Shown: positions 9,442 through 20,020 of the stretch, piece after piece
Layout: each line of letters opens with the position of its first letter
How positions within the stretch are numbered: the first letter of the stretch is position 1
Assembly: GCF_009765445.1 (NCBI RefSeq)
Contig: NZ_WHOY01000031.1
Span: 4,847,782 to 4,911,781, forward strand
DNA from: Pantoea sp. BAV 3049
GTDB lineage: Bacteria > Pseudomonadota > Gammaproteobacteria > Enterobacterales > Enterobacteriaceae
Length of the DNA: 64,000 nucleotides
Reading direction: 5' to 3'
Notes under the pieces: model-generated
What the model saw: the letters and a program-made list of their open reading frames with translations, nothing else
What the model was told of the DNA's origin: nothing
Database searches by the model: none
Program-made: the position numbers and the translations under genes

Positions 9442-9789
9442 ACTTTGCTCCTTAACGGGGCTACTGGAACCACCCGGAAACTGATGCACTAATAGTAATC
9501 ATCCTGAGGCAGATGATCGCATGAAATAAACTAATCAGGTTCAGACAATAAAGTTATGGCAGCAGGCGGCCTGTCAGGCCGTTTTGTGCTGAAGTATGCC
9601 TTATCTGAACTAAGGCAAAGCGCGCAGGCTTCCGTAAGCGCCGGGCATCCTGATAATTTGCGCTGCAATATAAAGGATTCGCGCCAATTGTGAAGTGATT
9701 TAGTTGGTATAAAGCGCCACTTTATGGTGGTTAATAGCGAAAATGAGATGTCAGGCAGGCAATGCGTCGTTAATTTGTGCAGGAACTGT
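9442..9789. other. sdaA upstream region
   Basis: This 348-base gap between sdaA and nudL (both minus strand) should hold the sdaA promoter and the nudL 3' end. A 15-base palindrome CGGCCTGTCAGGCCG lies at 9568-9582, followed by TTTTG on the plus strand. No convincing gene or named operator was seen. Confidence 0.4.
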
Positions 9790-10362
9790 CTATTTTGCCA
9801 CCTGCAAGCTGAGCTGGCGGATAATTCCTGCGGTCATGCCCCAGATAAAATAGTCCCCAAACCAGGAGAGCCAGACGCGATGGCCGATTCCGTTGCGCTG
9901 GATATCAAGCGAAGAGTAGCGGCTCAGCCTCAGCGCCTCCTGCAGTGGCATTTCAAAGACAGACTCCACTTCAACTTCACTGGCGTGCCAGCTGAGGGTA
10001 TCCGGCAGGATGCCGACAACGGGCGTAACCTGAAAGCCGGTACTGCTGGTGACCACTGGCAGCACGCCGACGACGCGCACGCTGGCTGGTGGGATCGCCA
10101 CTTCTTCTTCTGCTTCGCGCAGGGCGGTAGCGATCAGCGAGTTATCTTCAGGATCCATCATGCCGCCGGGAAACGCGACCTGTCCTGCGTGTTTTCTCAG
10201 CGTGGCGGCGCGCCGTGTCAGCAGCAGCGTGGGACGGGGACGATCGATAATGGGCACCAGCACGGCTGCCCGGCGGGCTGGCATTATCGCCGTCTGAACT
10301 TCCGGGAGCTGGAGCACAAACCGGCTCATGAACTGATCCAGCGTCAGATGATTATCCGCCAT
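9790..10362 (-). CDS. nudL: Nudix hydrolase, probable coenzyme A pyrophosphatase
   Basis: A 190-residue Nudix protein of the CoA-pyrophosphatase type. It carries the UPF0035 signature [21 protein letters not shown] (shown in part) leading into a Nudix box GGMMDPED...[11 protein letters not shown]; the final Gly of the classical box is Val here. The length is close to E. coli NudL (YeaB). The start overlaps the end of pabB by 11 bases, so the two are cotranscribed and probably coupled. CoA hydrolysis is family knowledge and has not been strongly shown for this branch. Confidence 0.9.
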   Translation of the reverse strand: MADNHLTLDQFMSRFVLQLPEVQTAIMPARRAAVLVPIIDRPRPTLLLTRRAATLRKHAGQVAFPGGMMDPEDNSLIATALREAEEEVAIPPASVRVVGVLPVVTSSTGFQVTPVVGILPDTLSWHASEVEVESVFEMPLQEALRLSRYSSLDIQRNGIGHRVWLSWFGDYFIWGMTAGIIRQLSLQVAK

Positions 10363-11719
10363 CGCGCTGTTCCAGGCAGGGAAGAATGCGATTCAGTTTG
10401 TCGTAGGTTTCCTGATATTCGGCCTGTTCGACGCTGTCGGCCACTACTCCGCCTCCGGCGGTACAATAGAGCTGGCCTGCTTCGGCGGTCAGCGTGCGGA
10501 TAGTGATACTGGTATCCATCCGGCCACAGACGCTGAGATAGCCGATGCTGCCACACCAGGCATTGCGGCGATGGGGTTCCAGCTCATCGATGATTTCCAT
10601 CGCGCGGACTTTGGGCGCACCGGTAATCGAGCCACCGGGAAAACAGGCACGCAGCAGATCGCAGGCGGTCAGTTCCGGCTTCAGCCTGGCAGTTATCGTG
10701 CTGACAAGGTGATGCACTGCGGGGAACTGTTCCACCACAAACAGTTCCGGCACCTGTACGCTGCCAGGCAGGGCAACGCGGCCAATATCGTTGCGCAGCA
10801 GATCGACGATCATCACATTCTCTGCCCGATCCTTAGGGGAATTCGCCAGCTTATCAGCCTGCTCCCGATCAGCCTGCGGGTCGCTGAGGCGGGGAAGTGT
10901 GCCTTTAATTGGCCGGGTTTCCACTGTCCCTGCCCCGATTTTCAGGAAGCGCTCCGGTGACAGGCTCAGAACAGCGCTACCCGGTAACCGGAGAAAGGCG
11001 CTGAAAGGCGCCCGGTTCTGCTGATTCAGCAGGTTGAAAGCCTGCCACTCATCCCCCTGGTAGCCTGCCTGAAAGCGCTGGGCAAGATTGATCTGATAGC
11101 AGTCTCCGCTCCGCAGCAGCTCCTGCACGCGGCGGAATTTCTCCCCATACTGCTCGCGGGTCATATTCGACAACCACGGGCTGGTCAGCCGGAAGGGCAT
11201 AGCCTGCTGACGTGGTTGCAGGGCGTGCAGCCAGTTCAGCCGGACCTGTGCTTTGCCATGGTCAATCAGCGTCAGCGTTTTAAGGTGATGATCGGCTACC
11301 AATGCCCAGTCATAAATTCCCACAGCCATATCCGGTGTATGAAGATCCTGTTCAGCCTGCTGCGGCAGTTTTTCGAACCGGCGGCCCAAATCATAGCCGA
11401 ACAGTCCCACTGCGCCCCCCTGGAAGGGAGAGTCGCTGCGCTCATCTGCCTCAAGCCCACACTCCTGCAGAGCATTCTGCAGGAGTGTCAGGGGGTCTTC
11501 GTGACTTTCAATCAGGCTTCCGGCACTCTGCACGCGGGTGAGTTCACCCACGGTAGTCAGGGTTTTTAGCGGTTCGGCCACCATGATATCGCAGCGATTA
11601 TCGCTGTGCTCGGCAAAACCGGAATGCAGCAGCATCGACCAGGGATGGTCAGACACACAAGCAAACAGATCCCCGAGCGCTTCCGGGGTATACTTCAGGG
11701 GATAATAAACAGCTGACAT
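10352..11719 (-). CDS. pabB: Aminodeoxychorismate synthase component I
   Basis: Makes 4-amino-4-deoxychorismate from chorismate with ammonia supplied by PabA, on the way to p-aminobenzoate and folate. The 455-residue protein has the PabB lysine motif RPIKGTLPR, the [13 protein letters not shown] and [20 protein letters not shown] motifs, and N-terminal [19 protein letters not shown] took the ATG at 11719 ([10 protein letters not shown]) because similarity to E. coli PabB (453 residues) begins there; a longer in-frame ATG at 11830 would add an unrelated 37-residue piece. It is divergent from yoaH. Confidence 0.94.
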   Translation of the reverse strand: MSAVYYPLKYTPEALGDLFACVSDHPWSMLLHSGFAEHSDNRCDIMVAEPLKTLTTVGELTRVQSAGSLIESHEDPLTLLQNALQECGLEADERSDSPFQGGAVGLFGYDLGRRFEKLPQQAEQDLHTPDMAVGIYDWALVADHHLKTLTLIDHGKAQVRLNWLHALQPRQQAMPFRLTSPWLSNMTREQYGEKFRRVQELLRSGDCYQINLAQRFQAGYQGDEWQAFNLLNQQNRAPFSAFLRLPGSAVLSLSPERFLKIGAGTVETRPIKGTLPRLSDPQADREQADKLANSPKDRAENVMIVDLLRNDIGRVALPGSVQVPELFVVEQFPAVHHLVSTITARLKPELTACDLLRACFPGGSITGAPKVRAMEIIDELEPHRRNAWCGSIGYLSVCGRMDTSITIRTLTAEAGQLYCTAGGGVVADSVEQAEYQETYDKLNRILPCLEQRDGG

Positions 11720-11830
11720 AGATTTTAAGCAGATCGAGACATTAACAGGCCGCAAGCCTGGCATATTTTTCTGCTGCTGGCATCTGTTTGTTCCGCGCGG
11801 AATCATCCGCGCTACCTGACAGGAGTACAT

Positions 11831-12025
11831 ATGATTACTGGTTTACCGGCGCTTTCCCACGAGCAGCAGCAACAGGCGGTGGAACGCATTCAGGAGCTGA
11901 TGGCCGAAGGCATGAGCAGCGGGCAGGCTATCCAACTGGTGGCGGCGGAAATCCGCGAAACGCACACCGGAGGCATGATTGCTGCCCGTTTTGAAGATGA
12001 AGACGAAGAAGATGACGCGGAGTAA
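11831..12025 (+). CDS. yoaH: UPF0181 family protein YoaH
   Basis: A 64-residue protein matching E. coli YoaH, with [20 protein letters not shown] and the acidic tail [10 protein letters not shown]. Its function is unknown. The ribosome site AGGAG lies six bases before the ATG. It is divergent from pabB and ends two bases before the GTG of the next gene, so the two form an operon here, unlike in E. coli. Confidence 0.93.
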   Translation: MITGLPALSHEQQQQAVERIQELMAEGMSSGQAIQLVAAEIRETHTGGMIAARFEDEDEEDDAE

Positions 12026-12027
12026 TT

Positions 12028-13047
12028 GTGAAACGTAAGGCGGGCTGGCAGAAGAAGACGCCCCCTCTCCTGACGCGCCTTTATTGCGTTCTGCTGTTTT
12101 GCTGCGGCCCGATTGCTATGACTCAGGCCGCAGGCATTCCTTCAGGTTTTAAAGAAGAGACCTTCGCCACCAGTGATTCCGCTGGCAACTTCCATTACTT
12201 TATCTCCGGTGAGGATGCTGACAAAAATACCACCTCGGTGTTAATTGTGATGCACGGCCATCCGCGTGATGTCGGCAACACCCTCAGCGCTGCTTTACAG
12301 GCTGCCAGCGGTAATCCCGCAGCCAGCAACATTCCCATTATTGCTCCGTTATTTCAGGTTTCTGCCGCTCAGTCGGTGCATTGTCATTCGTCCGGTCTGC
12401 CAGCAACATTGCCTGATGACGCCCTCTGGAACTGCCACTCATGGCTCGATGGCGGCCTGGACATCAGCGGCAAATTGAGTGCTTTCGGTGCTCTCGATCA
12501 ACTGGTGGCCCATCTCAGGCATCGCTGGCCTTCACTGCGGCAGGTCACGCTGGCAGGCTTTTCAGCTGGCGGACAGTTTGTACAGCATTATGTTGCCTTC
12601 GCCAGACCGCCGGAAGGGATCCGGATGCGTTATGTGATTGGCGATCCGGGAAGCTGGCTCTATTTTGATAAGCGACCGGTAATGCCGGACTGCAAGACGG
12701 CGAATGACTGGAAGTATGGCCTGGACAATGTCCCTGAATGGCTGAAAAACGATGTTACCGGTGCGCGGGAACGCTATCGCTCTGCAGATATCAGCTATCT
12801 GGAAGGGGGTAACGATAGGGGCAAAGGACGGGGAGTGTATTACCGCATTCTGGATAAATCATGCGCGGCAAACAGCCAGGGAAATTACCGGTTGGATCGG
12901 GGGGAGAACTACACGCAGTACGATCGTGATGTCCTCAAACCGGTCAGGCCGCATCAGCTGACAGTGGTGGACGGCTGTCGGCATGATGTCCGCTGCGTAT
13001 TCCCTTCACCAGCCGGCAGACAGGTGCTTTTCGCGTCGTCACGCTGA
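12028..13047 (+). CDS. Secreted alpha/beta-hydrolase-like protein of unknown function
   Basis: A 339-residue protein I do not recognise as a named gene. Residues 1-35 form a signal peptide (basic start, hydrophobic LLTRLYCVLLFCCGPIAM, likely cleavage near TQAA), so it should act outside the cytoplasm. VLIVMHGHPRD (about 71-81) looks like an oxyanion-hole strand, GFSAGGQ (Ser179) like a nucleophile elbow, and CRHDVRC (His319) like the catalytic histidine; an Asp near 263 could complete a triad. Several Cys in the mature part could form disulfides. The start is GTG, two bases after the yoaH stop. The substrate is unknown; esterase or depolymerase are possibilities only. It is not at this place in E. 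coli as I recall. Confidence 0.7.
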   Translation: MKRKAGWQKKTPPLLTRLYCVLLFCCGPIAMTQAAGIPSGFKEETFATSDSAGNFHYFISGEDADKNTTSVLIVMHGHPRDVGNTLSAALQAASGNPAASNIPIIAPLFQVSAAQSVHCHSSGLPATLPDDALWNCHSWLDGGLDISGKLSAFGALDQLVAHLRHRWPSLRQVTLAGFSAGGQFVQHYVAFARPPEGIRMRYVIGDPGSWLYFDKRPVMPDCKTANDWKYGLDNVPEWLKNDVTGARERYRSADISYLEGGNDRGKGRGVYYRILDKSCAANSQGNYRLDRGENYTQYDRDVLKPVRPHQLTVVDGCRHDVRCVFPSPAGRQVLFASSR

Positions 13048-13060
13048 AGCACCATGGTAA

Positions 13061-13405
13061 TTACTTAGCGGCGACGATCTTGATTTCGACCAGATATCTT
13101 GGATTCATCAGCCCGGCCTGCACGGTACAACGTACTGGCGCATTACCTGGTGAAACCCAGGCATCCCACGCACGGTTCATCGCCGGGAAATCATCCTTGT
13201 TCACCAGAAAGATGGTGGCATCCAGAATACGGCTTTTGTCCGAACCTACACGGGTCAGAATACGGTCGATCACCGCCAGCGCGTTAGCCGTTTGCGCCTC
13301 AGCACTCTCATCCAGATTCTCCGGTACGCTGGTGTAGTAAACCGTGTCGTTATGAATAACCACTTCAGACATGCGGTGTTCCGGATCGAGACGTTCAATG
13401 CTCAT
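13061..13405 (-). CDS. yoaB: RidA/YjgF-family protein YoaB
   Basis: A 114-residue RidA-family protein, the same length as E. coli YoaB. Relatives deaminate reactive enamines or imines. The conserved tail GNAPVRCTVQAGLMNPRYLVEIKIVA contains the family Arg and Cys (shown in part). It is convergent with the hydrolase gene and divergent from yoaA, where E. coli also has it. Confidence 0.92.
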   Translation of the reverse strand: MSIERLDPEHRMSEVVIHNDTVYYTSVPENLDESAEAQTANALAVIDRILTRVGSDKSRILDATIFLVNKDDFPAMNRAWDAWVSPGNAPVRCTVQAGLMNPRYLVEIKIVAAK

Positions 13406-13542
13406 CAGTTTTCCCTCTTGCAGATCGCTGTAAATTTGCCGCTAGCCTGCCATAAATTCTCCCCGGCTGTCACCTTAAGGGTGGAGTGAGGGCGTGGATA
13501 CTGACATAATAAACAGTGTTTTTATTCCGGCAGTGAGGAAGT

Positions 13543-15447
13543 GTGGCAGACGATTTTGCAGCAGATGGCGCGCTGGCGCAGGCTATTCCCGGTTTCAGAC
13601 CGCGTGAACCCCAGCGGCAGATGGCAGAGGCGGTCAGCAGGGCAATTGAAGAGCGGCATGAGCTGGTGGTGGAAGCCGGAACAGGCACGGGTAAAACCTA
13701 TGCGTATCTGGCACCGGCGTTGCGTTCTGGCAAAAAAGTGATCGTCTCCACCGGTTCTAAAGCTCTGCAGGATCAGCTTTACAGCCGCGATTTGCCGACT
13801 GTTGCCCGCGCACTCAAATTCAAAGGTTCAATGGCGCTGCTGAAGGGGCGCTCCAACTACCTGTGTCTGGAGCGGCTTGAGCAACAGTCGATGGCCGGTG
13901 GCGAGCTGGTCGCTCAGGCGATGAGCGATCTGGTACATCTGCGTGGCTGGTCGATTGAGACCGTGGATGGCGATATCAGCACCTGTGGAGGCGTGGCGGA
14001 AGACAGTACGGTCTGGCCACTGGTCACCAGCACCAACGATAACTGCCTGGGCAGCGACTGTCCGCAGTATCAGGACTGCTTTGTAGTGAAAGCCCGTCGC
14101 AAAGCGATGGACGCTGATGTGGTGGTGGTCAACCACCATCTGTTCCTGGCAGACATGGTGGTGAAGGAGAGCGGCTTTGCCGAGCTGATCCCCGAGGCCG
14201 ACGTGATGATCTTCGATGAAGCCCATCAGGTCCCGGATATCGCCAGCCAGTATTTCGGGCAACAGCTCTCCAGCAAGCAGCTGATCGACCTCGCCAAAGA
14301 CATAACCATTGCCTACCGCACTGAAATCCGGGATATGCAGCAGCTGCAAAAGTCTGCTGACCGGCTGGCGCAGAGCGCGCAGGATTTCCGTCTGGCACTG
14401 GGGGATCCTGGTTTTCGCGGTAACTTGCGGGATCTGCTGAACAACCCCTCTATTCAGCGTTCGCTGCTGCTGCTCGATGACGCACTTGAACTGTGTTACG
14501 ACGTGGCGAAAATGGCACTCGGTCGCTCCGCATTGCTTGATGCTGCCTTTGACAGGGCTGCGCTCTATCGCGGCAGGCTGAAGCGCCTGAAGGATGTCAG
14601 CCAGCCGGGTTTCAGCTACTGGTATGAGTGCAATTCCCGCCACTTCGTGCTGGCCCTGACGCCATTATCGGTCTCTGAACGCTTCCGTGAAGTGATGAAT
14701 GAACGGCCTGCCAGCTGGATTTTCACCTCGGCAACGCTGGCGGTAAATGAGCAGATGACGCATTTTGTCGACCGCCTCGGCGTCAGTAAGGCCAGGACAA
14801 TGATCCTCGACAGCCCGTTTGATTTCGCCAGCCAGGCGTTGCTCTGCGTGCCGCGTAATTTGCCGTCGCCTAACCAACCAGGCAGCGCACGACAGATGGC
14901 TCAGATGCTGCTGCCGCTGATTGAGGCCAATAACGGCCGCTGCTTCTTTCTCTGTACCTCGCACCAGATGATGCGCGATCTGGCCGAGCAGTTTCGCGCG
15001 ATGTTGACATTACCTGTCCTGTTGCAGGGAGAAACCAGTAAAGGCCAACTGCTGAAGCAGTTTATTGCCGCGGGCAACGCCTTGCTGGTAGCCACCAGTA
15101 GCTTCTGGGAAGGGGTGGACGTACGGGGTGACGTGTTGTCGCTGGTGATCATCGACAAACTGCCGTTCACTTCGCCGGACGATCCGCTACTGAAAGCGAG
15201 AATGGAAGACTGCAAGCTGCGTGGTGGCGATCCTTTTGATGAGGTACAGCTTCCGGATGCGGTAATCACTTTGAAACAGGGCGTCGGGCGTTTAATCCGC
15301 GATGTCGACGATCGCGGCGTACTGGTGATTTGCGATAACCGGCTGGTGATGCGTCCTTATGGCGCTGTTTTTCTTAACAGTCTGCCCCCCACGCCACGCA
15401 CACGTGATATTCAGCAGGCGGTTGAATTCCTCAAGCCGCGACAGTAA
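13543..15447 (+). CDS. yoaA: DinG/XPD-family ATP-dependent DNA helicase
   Basis: Superfamily 2 helicase of the DinG/XPD type; in E. coli YoaA binds the clamp-loader protein HolC and helps repair stalled forks. Walker A is GTGTGKT (residues 46-52), the DEAH box is FDEAHQVPD, and the C-terminal motif VITLKQGVGRLIRD is present. Cys in NYLCLE, STCGG, DNCLGSDC and YQDCF fit the iron-sulfur cluster of this family. It is 634 residues, close to E. coli. The start is GTG at 13543 after GAGGAA; the spacing is short, and a GTG two bases earlier is out of frame. Confidence 0.94.
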   Translation: MADDFAADGALAQAIPGFRPREPQRQMAEAVSRAIEERHELVVEAGTGTGKTYAYLAPALRSGKKVIVSTGSKALQDQLYSRDLPTVARALKFKGSMALLKGRSNYLCLERLEQQSMAGGELVAQAMSDLVHLRGWSIETVDGDISTCGGVAEDSTVWPLVTSTNDNCLGSDCPQYQDCFVVKARRKAMDADVVVVNHHLFLADMVVKESGFAELIPEADVMIFDEAHQVPDIASQYFGQQLSSKQLIDLAKDITIAYRTEIRDMQQLQKSADRLAQSAQDFRLALGDPGFRGNLRDLLNNPSIQRSLLLLDDALELCYDVAKMALGRSALLDAAFDRAALYRGRLKRLKDVSQPGFSYWYECNSRHFVLALTPLSVSERFREVMNERPASWIFTSATLAVNEQMTHFVDRLGVSKARTMILDSPFDFASQALLCVPRNLPSPNQPGSARQMAQMLLPLIEANNGRCFFLCTSHQMMRDLAEQFRAMLTLPVLLQGETSKGQLLKQFIAAGNALLVATSSFWEGVDVRGDVLSLVIIDKLPFTSPDDPLLKARMEDCKLRGGDPFDEVQLPDAVITLKQGVGRLIRDVDDRGVLVICDNRLVMRPYGAVFLNSLPPTPRTRDIQQAVEFLKPRQ

Positions 15448-15504
15448 TTTTCCGCGCAGTATGCTATGCTGCGCGCCGAAATTTTTATCCCGCCAGAGGT
15501 AAGT

Positions 15505-16206
15505 ATGTCCACGCGAATTTTGGCTATTGATACGGCGACAGAAGCCTGTTCAGTTGCTCTGCTGAAAGATGATCAGATAACGGCTCACTTCGAGCTTTGT
15601 GCGCGCGAACATACGCAGCGCATCCTGCCACTGGTCCGGAATATTTTGCAGCAGCGGCAGACAGCCTTAACCGATCTGGACGCCTTAGCTTTTGGTCAGG
15701 GGCCGGGCAGTTTTACCGGCGTTCGCATCGGCATTGGTATTGCTCAGGGGCTGGCACTGGGTGCGGCGCTGCCGATGGTGGGTGTATCAACGCTGAAAAC
15801 CATGGCGCAGAGCGCCTGGCGACTGACCGGAGCGACCCGCGTGCTGGCAGCCATTGATGCACGAATGGGAGAGGTCTACTGGGCCGAATACCAGCGTGAC
15901 GAAAAAGGCAACTGGCAGGGCGAAGACACGGAAGCGGTGCTCAAGCCGGAAGCGGCACAGCAACGTATGGAACAACTGGACGGCGAGTGGGCGCTGGTGG
16001 GGACTGGCTGGAAGGCTTATCCGCAACTGGCTGCTTCGGGCTCGCTGGCACTCCAGACGACAGGAGTTGAGCTGCCATGCGCGGAAGACATGATCCCGCT
16101 GGCGGTGGCTGCTCTGGCAGAAGGCAAAGCGGTGGCGGTTGAAAACGCCGAACCAACCTATTTGCGCAATGAAGTGGCATGGAAAAAATTGCCGGGACGC
16201 GAGTAA
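15505..16206 (+). CDS. tsaB: tRNA N6-threonylcarbamoyladenosine biosynthesis protein TsaB
   Basis: Partner of TsaD in the essential t6A37 tRNA modification. It starts [19 protein letters not shown] and has the motif [14 protein letters not shown]. The 233-residue length matches E. coli TsaB (231). I used the ATG at 15505, with AGAGGTAAG upstream, instead of an in-frame ATG at 15466 that adds 13 residues with no similarity. It lies 57 bases after yoaA and ahead of yeaY, as in E. coli. Confidence 0.94.
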   Translation: MSTRILAIDTATEACSVALLKDDQITAHFELCAREHTQRILPLVRNILQQRQTALTDLDALAFGQGPGSFTGVRIGIGIAQGLALGAALPMVGVSTLKTMAQSAWRLTGATRVLAAIDARMGEVYWAEYQRDEKGNWQGEDTEAVLKPEAAQQRMEQLDGEWALVGTGWKAYPQLAASGSLALQTTGVELPCAEDMIPLAVAALAEGKAVAVENAEPTYLRNEVAWKKLPGRE

Positions 16207-16262
16207 CCGCAGCAACTAATCAGTGGCGGTGAAGTCCAAGCTAACAGGACTGGGAGAACTTT

Positions 16263-16862
16263 ATGCGTAAACGTGTTTTGTTGCAGTTAGGAAGTTTAGT
16301 TTTGGCCTCGGCTCTGCTGGCGGGCTGTGTCAGCGTACCGGATTCAGTGCGGGGCACTTCACCGACACCACAGCAGGATTTGGTGCGTGTGCTTAACGCG
16401 CCGCAGATCTATGTCGGGCAGGAGTCGCGCTTCGGTGGGCGGGTGGTAAAGGTCACCAATAAAAACGGCATGACCCGGCTGGAAATTGCCGCCATGCGCC
16501 TTGATGACACCGCCAGACCGGTATTAGGAAGCCCGTCGATTGGTCGTATTTATGCGGACATTAACGGATTTGTCGATCCGGTTGATTTTAATAATCAGAT
16601 GGTCACCGTAGTCGGGCCGATAAAAGGCACCGAAAAAGGTGAAGTGGGTCAGGCGACCTATAACTTTATTACGGTCAATGTTACTGGTTATCAGCGCTGG
16701 CACCTGACCCAGCAGATAGTCACGCCACCTCAGCCCATCGATCCGTGGATTTGGTATGGTCCGCCCCCGGGCCGTCATCGTGGTGGCTACTGGGGACCCG
16801 CTCCGGGTTATGGTTTCTATAATCAGGGACCGGCTCAGGTACAGACGATCCTGACGGAATAA
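16263..16862 (+). CDS. yeaY: Slp-family outer-membrane lipoprotein YeaY
   Basis: A 199-residue Slp-family lipoprotein. It has a lipobox LLAGC (Cys about residue 22) and the Slp-type body with [16 protein letters not shown] Pro/Gly/Tyr-rich tail ([18 protein letters not shown]) ends the protein. E. coli yeaY belongs to the sigma-E regulon; that is family knowledge and I did not verify a promoter here. It is followed by a strong terminator. Confidence 0.92.
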   Translation: MRKRVLLQLGSLVLASALLAGCVSVPDSVRGTSPTPQQDLVRVLNAPQIYVGQESRFGGRVVKVTNKNGMTRLEIAAMRLDDTARPVLGSPSIGRIYADINGFVDPVDFNNQMVTVVGPIKGTEKGEVGQATYNFITVNVTGYQRWHLTQQIVTPPQPIDPWIWYGPPPGRHRGGYWGPAPGYGFYNQGPAQVQTILTE

Positions 16863-16879
16863 CAGGTTTTACTCTTTAG

Positions 16880-16919
16880 CGACCCGGCGGCTGCACCTCA
16901 GTTGCCGGGTCGTTTTTTA
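16880..16919 (+). terminator. yeaY terminator
   Basis: A 9-bp stem CGACCCGGC/GCCGGGTCG (16880-16888 with 16904-16912) is followed by six T. It is a classical intrinsic terminator. Confidence 0.88.
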
Positions 16920-16985
16920 TTGGTTGTCTCAGGATGAGATAAATTTAGTGATGGGCTTCGCAACCTCGCAACAGAGAAATGAGCT

Positions 16986-17002
16986 AACTGGTACGCTGAG
17001 TT
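16986..17002. promoter_or_regulatory. FadR operator upstream of fadD
   Basis: AACTGGTACGCTGAGTT matches the FadR consensus core (CTGGTACGACCAG) strongly on the left and less on the right, as in the known E. coli fadD site. It lies 71 bases before the TTG start. FadR bound here would repress fadD until long-chain acyl-CoA accumulates. FadR itself is encoded at 25905-26624. Confidence 0.7.
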
Positions 17003-17072
17003 AAAATAATGTTAATAAAAGCGTTCAGACGGGCTTGCGATGACAACGAATAATAATTTCCGAGGTGTTTCC

Positions 17073-18755
17073 TTGAATAAGGTCTGGTTAAACCGTTATC
17101 CGGCTGACGTACCGGCAGAGATCAGTGCTGACCGCTATACGTCCCTTATCGATCTGTTTGAGCAAGCGGCTAAACGCTACGCCGATCAGCCAGCCTTCAT
17201 CAATATGGGGCAGGCGATGACATTTCGTAAGCTGGAAGAGCGCAGTCGTGCCTTCGCTGCTTACCTGCAACAAGGTCTGGGGCTGAAGAAGGGCGATCGC
17301 GTGGCGCTGATGATGCCAAACCTGCTGCAATACCCGATTGCCCTGTTTGGTATTCTCCGGGCCGGGATGATTGTGGTGAATGTGAATCCGCTTTATACGC
17401 CGCGTGAGCTGGAGCACCAGCTTAATGACAGCGGTGCCAGCGCGATTGTCATCGTCTCCAATTTCGCTCACACGCTGGAAAAAGTCGTCGCCAAAACGCA
17501 GGTGAAACACGTTATCCTGACCCGTCTGGGCGATCAGCTCTCCCCGGCGAAAGCCACGCTGGTGAACTTCGTGGTGAAATACATCAAGCGGCTGGTGCCG
17601 AAATATCATCTGCCGGATGCCATCTCGTTCCGCAGCGCGCTGCAGAAAGGTTACCGGATGCAATATGTGCGGCCTGAAATCGTCAATGATGACCTGGCTT
17701 TCCTGCAATACACTGGCGGTACCACCGGCGTTGCCAAAGGTGCGATGCTTACCCACCGCAATATGCAGGCCAATCTGGAACAGACCAAAGCGACCTACGG
17801 TTCACTGCTGAAGGATGGCAAAGAGACGGTGGTAACCGCGCTGCCGCTGTATCATATTTTTGCGCTGACGGTGAACTGCCTGCTGTTTATCGATCTGGGC
17901 GGGGCCAACCTGCTGATCACCAACCCACGCGATATACCCGGTCTGGTGAAGGAGCTGTCAAAAGTCCGCTTCACGGCAATTACCGGCGTGAATACGCTGT
18001 TCAACGCGCTGCTCAATGATAAAGATTTCCAGCAGCTGGATTTTTCCAGCCTCAGCCTGTCGGCGGGGGGCGGGATGTCAGTGCAGAAAGCCGTCGCCGA
18101 ACGTTGGGAAAAACTGACCGGCCACTATCTACTGGAGGGCTATGGCCTGACAGAGTGTTCACCGCTGGTTTCGGTTAACCCTTATGATATTCGCTACCAT
18201 AGCGGCAGCATTGGTCTGCCGGTCCCGTCTACCGATATCAGGCTGGTGAACGATCAGGGTGACGAAGTGGCCGAAGGCGAACCGGGTGAGCTGTGCATCA
18301 AAGGGCCGCAGGTGATGCTGGGCTACTGGCATCGGCCAGATGCGACGGATGAAGTGCTGAAAAATGGATGGCTTCACAGCGGCGATATTGTTACCGTTGA
18401 CCATGAAGGCTTCATCCGCATTGTTGACCGTAAAAAGGACATGATCCTGGTGTCCGGTTTTAACGTCTACCCGAATGAAATTGAAGATGTGCTGATGCTC
18501 CACCCGAAAGTGCGTGAAGCTGCTGCCATTGGCGTGCCTAATGAGGTATCCGGGGAGACGGTGAAGGTTTGCGTGGTGAAAAAAGATGACTCGCTGACCA
18601 AAGAAGAGCTGATTGCCCACTGTAAGAAACATCTCACCGGGTATAAAATCCCCAGACTTGTTGAGTTCCGGGAAGAGCTACCGAAAACTAACGTCGGGAA
18701 GATTCTGCGACGTGAATTGCGTGACGAAGCAATGAAAACGGCCAAAGCCAGTTAA
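17073..18755 (+). CDS. fadD: Long-chain fatty acyl-CoA synthetase
   Basis: Activates long-chain fatty acids to acyl-CoA at the inner membrane, coupled to uptake through FadL. The AMP-binding motif [11 protein letters not shown] and the FACS signature region [17 protein letters not shown]...IVDRKKDMI are intact. I chose the TTG at 17073 ([14 protein letters not shown]), which has GAGG eight bases upstream and gives 560 residues; E. coli FadD (561) also begins with TTG at this spot. An in-frame ATG at 17040 would add 11 residues but lacks a ribosome site. A FadR operator lies upstream and a terminator downstream. Confidence 0.95.
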   Translation: MNKVWLNRYPADVPAEISADRYTSLIDLFEQAAKRYADQPAFINMGQAMTFRKLEERSRAFAAYLQQGLGLKKGDRVALMMPNLLQYPIALFGILRAGMIVVNVNPLYTPRELEHQLNDSGASAIVIVSNFAHTLEKVVAKTQVKHVILTRLGDQLSPAKATLVNFVVKYIKRLVPKYHLPDAISFRSALQKGYRMQYVRPEIVNDDLAFLQYTGGTTGVAKGAMLTHRNMQANLEQTKATYGSLLKDGKETVVTALPLYHIFALTVNCLLFIDLGGANLLITNPRDIPGLVKELSKVRFTAITGVNTLFNALLNDKDFQQLDFSSLSLSAGGGMSVQKAVAERWEKLTGHYLLEGYGLTECSPLVSVNPYDIRYHSGSIGLPVPSTDIRLVNDQGDEVAEGEPGELCIKGPQVMLGYWHRPDATDEVLKNGWLHSGDIVTVDHEGFIRIVDRKKDMILVSGFNVYPNEIEDVLMLHPKVREAAAIGVPNEVSGETVKVCVVKKDDSLTKEELIAHCKKHLTGYKIPRLVEFREELPKTNVGKILRRELRDEAMKTAKAS

Positions 18756-18780
18756 CAGCTTCTGTTCACGTTGAGTGTTT

Positions 18781-18805
18781 AAACGCCGGTTAAGCCGGCG
18801 TTTTT
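18781..18805 (+). terminator. fadD terminator
   Basis: A 9-bp stem AAACGCCGG/CCGGCGTTT (18781-18789 with 18795-18803) ends in a T-run. It separates fadD from rnd. Confidence 0.85.
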
Positions 18806-18848
18806 ATTGATTGACTGAGGCGCAAGACGCCACAGCGTAAGGATCACC

Positions 18849-19967
18849 TTGAATTACACCATGATAACCACCAACGAGGCGCTGGCTGAACTTTGTCAGG
18901 CTGCCCGCCAGGTACCCGCAGTAGCCCTGGATACCGAATTTGTCCGTACCCGAACCTATTATCCCGGCCTTGGGCTGATCCAGCTCTATGACGGCGAGAC
19001 TATCTCGCTGATCGATCCGCTGCCCATTACCGAGTGGGGACCGTTCCACGATCTGCTAATCGACACCGGCGTGATCAAGTTTCTGCATGCGGGCAGTGAA
19101 GATCTCGAAGTATTCCTGCATGAATATGGCGTGCTGCCAACACCGATGATCGATACCCAGATTCTGGCTGCCTTCACCGGTCGTCCACTCTCCTGCGGGT
19201 TTGCGACAATCGTTGAGTCATTCACCGGTATTGCACTGGATAAAAGTGAATCCCGTACTGACTGGCTGGCGCGTCCACTGACTGAAAAGCAATGCCAGTA
19301 TGCGGCGGCCGATGTTTATTACCTGCTGCCGATTGCTCAAAAGCTGATGGCTGAAGCGGAAGCCTCTGGCAAAATTGATGCCGCGCTGAATGAGTGCGGA
19401 CTGCTGTGCCAGCGTCGTCAGATCGTTGTCGATCCCCAGGAGGCCTGGCGCGATATTACCAATGCCTGGCAGTTGCGCCCGCGTCAACTTGCTGCGCTGC
19501 GCCTGATGGCTGCGTGGCGGCTTGAGCTGGCTCGCGAGAAAGACATGGCGGTGAACTTTGTGGTCCGCGAAGAGAACCTGTGGAAAGTTGCGCGCTTTAT
19601 GCCCGGCTCGCTGGGTGAGCTTGATCATCTTGGTCTGGCAGGTCAGGAAATCCGCTTCCACGGTAAAGCGTTGGTGGCGATGGTTGCCAGAGCCAGTGAA
19701 CTGGATGAAAGCGAGCTGCCGCAGCCGGTGGCGAATCTGGTCGACTATCCGGGCTATAAACAAATTTTCAAATCGATGAAAGCGCTGATGGCGGTCGTTG
19801 CGGAGAAAAACGGTGTCAGTCAGGAATTACTCGCTTCACGCCGGCAGATTAACCAGTTGCTGAACTGGCACTGGCAGCTGAAGCCGCGTGACAGAAAACC
19901 GGAACTGCTGGATGGCTGGCGGGGCGAACTGCTGCGTGACGGGATCGCGGAGATCCTGAAAGACTGA
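18849..19967 (+). CDS. rnd: Ribonuclease D
   Basis: 3'-5' exonuclease that trims tRNA and other stable RNA 3' ends. DEDD-type residues are visible in LDTEFVRTRTYY, HAGSEDLEVF and YAAADVYYL, and two HRDC domains follow (about 210-290 and 295-370). The start is TTG at 18849 with AAGGA five bases upstream; E. coli rnd is also known to start at UUG, where it limits expression. The 372-residue length is usual. It is convergent with minE. Confidence 0.95.
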   Translation: MNYTMITTNEALAELCQAARQVPAVALDTEFVRTRTYYPGLGLIQLYDGETISLIDPLPITEWGPFHDLLIDTGVIKFLHAGSEDLEVFLHEYGVLPTPMIDTQILAAFTGRPLSCGFATIVESFTGIALDKSESRTDWLARPLTEKQCQYAAADVYYLLPIAQKLMAEAEASGKIDAALNECGLLCQRRQIVVDPQEAWRDITNAWQLRPRQLAALRLMAAWRLELAREKDMAVNFVVREENLWKVARFMPGSLGELDHLGLAGQEIRFHGKALVAMVARASELDESELPQPVANLVDYPGYKQIFKSMKALMAVVAEKNGVSQELLASRRQINQLLNWHWQLKPRDRKPELLDGWRGELLRDGIAEILKD

Positions 19968-20020
19968 GGAAACAACTTTCCCCTGCACAAAAGCAGGGGA
20001 AAATCAGGAGAAGAAGTGGA

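Noticed and set aside
9568-9582. The CGGCCTGTCAGGCCG palindrome as a terminator
   Set aside because: Its T-run points right, but the flanking genes sdaA and nudL both run left, so it ends no known transcript.
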